NCBI RefSeq assembly: GCF_964355755.1
Contig: NC_092673.1
Coordinates: 23,877,001 to 23,937,000 of the forward strand
DNA: 60,000 bases
Origin: Antedon mediterranea
Taxonomy: Eukaryota; Echinodermata; Crinoidea; Comatulida; Antedonidae
Direction of reading: 5' to 3'
Shown piece by piece: positions 58,578 through 60,000 of this stretch (within the stretch, counting starts at the first letter, position 1; every line of letters begins with the position of its first letter). The position numbers were made by a program, and so were the translations under genes. The notes below the pieces were generated by a model. The model saw only the letters and a program-made list of their open reading frames with translations, searched no databases and had not been told where the DNA came from.

Positions 58578-59622
58578 ATGTTGAAGCGAGAGTTTTTATG
58601 CGTAATTGTAATTTTAGGGTTAGCTGCAGTACAGTTGGTTGAAGGAGTGCCAGCTTTCTACCGGAGAATAATTTCTGGACAGTTTAAGAGAACTCCGGAG
58701 GTGCACGATAAATTATTTCATCTGGAAAGAGTACTCAACCAAACAGAACTACGACTTAGAGGCTTAGGCTTAACAAAAGTTACTATGGTAAGAAACAATT
58801 TAGTTTTCAATGTTATTTTTTTGAATATTTATATTAGAATCTGTTATTTATTTATTACAGTTCTCTTCTCTTCTCGCTGATAACAAAACATGTTATGATA
58901 GTATAAATGGATATGATATTTACTGCTTGTTTTATATTTACATCCCAGGATTTCTCCTAGTTTAAGGGTTTTGTTGTTCTGTTGGAAAAAAAAAGTGTTA
59001 TATCTTAATTATCGTCACAGTGCAATATAACCTGGCATTTAACCTGATACTTCTTGATTAAGAAGATTATTAAATTCATATGAGAATTCATAAAAGAAAA
59101 TGATCCAACTATTAAACTGCCTACTTCTGTACCAATACATACATGTCGTTATACCTATTTTACAGCATTGCGACCTAACAACCTCCGATAGCATATCAAT
59201 TATCATATCATCATATCATAAACAAAATGTATTTCCAAAAATGGTGGCATGTCTCAGAAAGCAATGTGCTGTTGTCAAGGAATAAATAGACAAAGTGAAA
59301 AACATTATAAATTATATCAAAATAATTATATCAAAAAAACGCCAAAGCGGTAAATTTCAATTGCAGTATAAATCATATTACATTTCTATTGATAATGGTA
59401 AGTGTGTTAACAAAAACATGACCACTAATTATTATTTTGCAATCTTTTTTAAACTAGCCGAATGTGTAGGGGAAAACTTACATATTACTTGCTGTATAAG
59501 CTAACAGAGAGTATTATTCTTTTTAGCCTCGGGAAACCCAGACAAAAATATCAGATCTATTAAATATTGTACCAGAGAAAGATGTCGAGTCGTGGGTAAC
59601 TGTCCATGAGACCATAGCACAG
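58578..59622 (+). CDS. Secreted helical protein, first two exons
   Basis: Exon 1 58578-58787 (70 codons) and exon 2 59527-59622 (32 codons), both ending on phase 0 with good donors (gtaaga, gtaaag); the gene continues past 60000. The ATG at 58578 is followed by a clear signal peptide (REFLCVIVILGLAAVQLVEG). The mature part is charged and helix-forming (PEVHDKLFHLERVLNQTELRL; ISDLLNIVPEKDVESWVTVH), with one NQT glycosylation site and no cysteine in the mature segment seen so far. I do not recognise the family. Size and phase-0 exons would fit another helical cytokine-like protein, but it lacks the tiny phase-1 first exon of genes A-C and lies on the other strand. Confidence 0.65.
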
Positions 59623-60000
59623 GTAAAGTATATTATTGCTCGATGAATTAATTTACGACTTGATTGCACAATCATACCACTGGTAGTTATGTAAAAAGAA
59701 ACTTCATCCGAAAAAAAAACACGTTTACGGAGACGTGTTATTCAATTGTAGAATTCTCTTTTTGCGTGTGGTGCTTTGTCAGCAGTCTATACATTCGTTT
59801 AAAAGTGGGAACTTTTTAAAAAGTACAAACAATATAATACTTGGTAACATGCTTACAAGTATAATGCATAAAGGTTGGTTTGGAAGATAGCGTCATGTTC
59901 ATGTATTCTTTTTAAATAAAAATATCAAATGAAAGCACTCAGAAAGTGAGTGAAGTAGGCCTACTTGGCAAAATATTGCCACAGAGGGCGCATGTTGATA

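Overview
This is a 60 kb stretch of an AT-rich animal nuclear genome. It has split genes with GT/AG introns, a tRNA-like unit, a SINE and many DNA transposons. The frequent AGGCCTA words and the gene set (KYAT3-like, ST8Sia-like, WFIKKN-like with sushi domains) suggest a marine deuterostome invertebrate, most likely an echinoderm. That assignment is inference and I cannot name a species. Most long open frames here are chance; the real genes were rebuilt by joining short exons whose splice phases agree.

Layout. 1-3749 (-): five 5' exons of a kynurenine aminotransferase (KYAT3-like), running off the left edge. 1460-16172: four consecutive fold-back (long inverted repeat) elements, the first inside a KYAT intron. 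The last is a 4.3 kb near-perfect palindrome built from ~372 bp units, each holding a cluster of AGGTCA half-sites. 17246-21670 (-): a complete four-exon alpha-2,8-sialyltransferase-like gene whose introns hold a tRNA-like unit and several transposons. 25882-31711 (-): a secreted multidomain protein (WAP, Ig, three sushi, Ig, follistatin/Kazal, Kunitz, NTR) resembling WFIKKN with sushi domains added.

35823-50338 (-): the most interesting part. Three tandem genes encode secreted proteins of about 180 residues. All have five coding exons with intron phases 1-0-0-0 and a tiny first exon, the gene structure I recall for vertebrate IL-6 and G-CSF. Copies A and B are a recent ~3-5 kb segmental duplication. 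Copy C is strongly diverged but keeps the exon plan, one cysteine in exon 3 and one in exon 5, an AB-loop V-x-G-[IV]-P motif and a C-terminal W....LRH helix. I propose an invertebrate IL-6/G-CSF-like four-helix cytokine cluster. At 58578 (+) a further secreted helical protein gene begins and leaves the window.

50400-58500 is mostly gene-free: short MITE copies, a 33-bp minisatellite at 55430-56660 and the 3' end of a non-LTR retrotransposon. Apart from KYAT (cytosolic or mitochondrial amino-acid metabolism), every recognisable gene encodes a secreted or Golgi protein. Together they suit surface glycosylation, extracellular protease or growth-factor control and immune signalling, but no operon-like coupling is implied.
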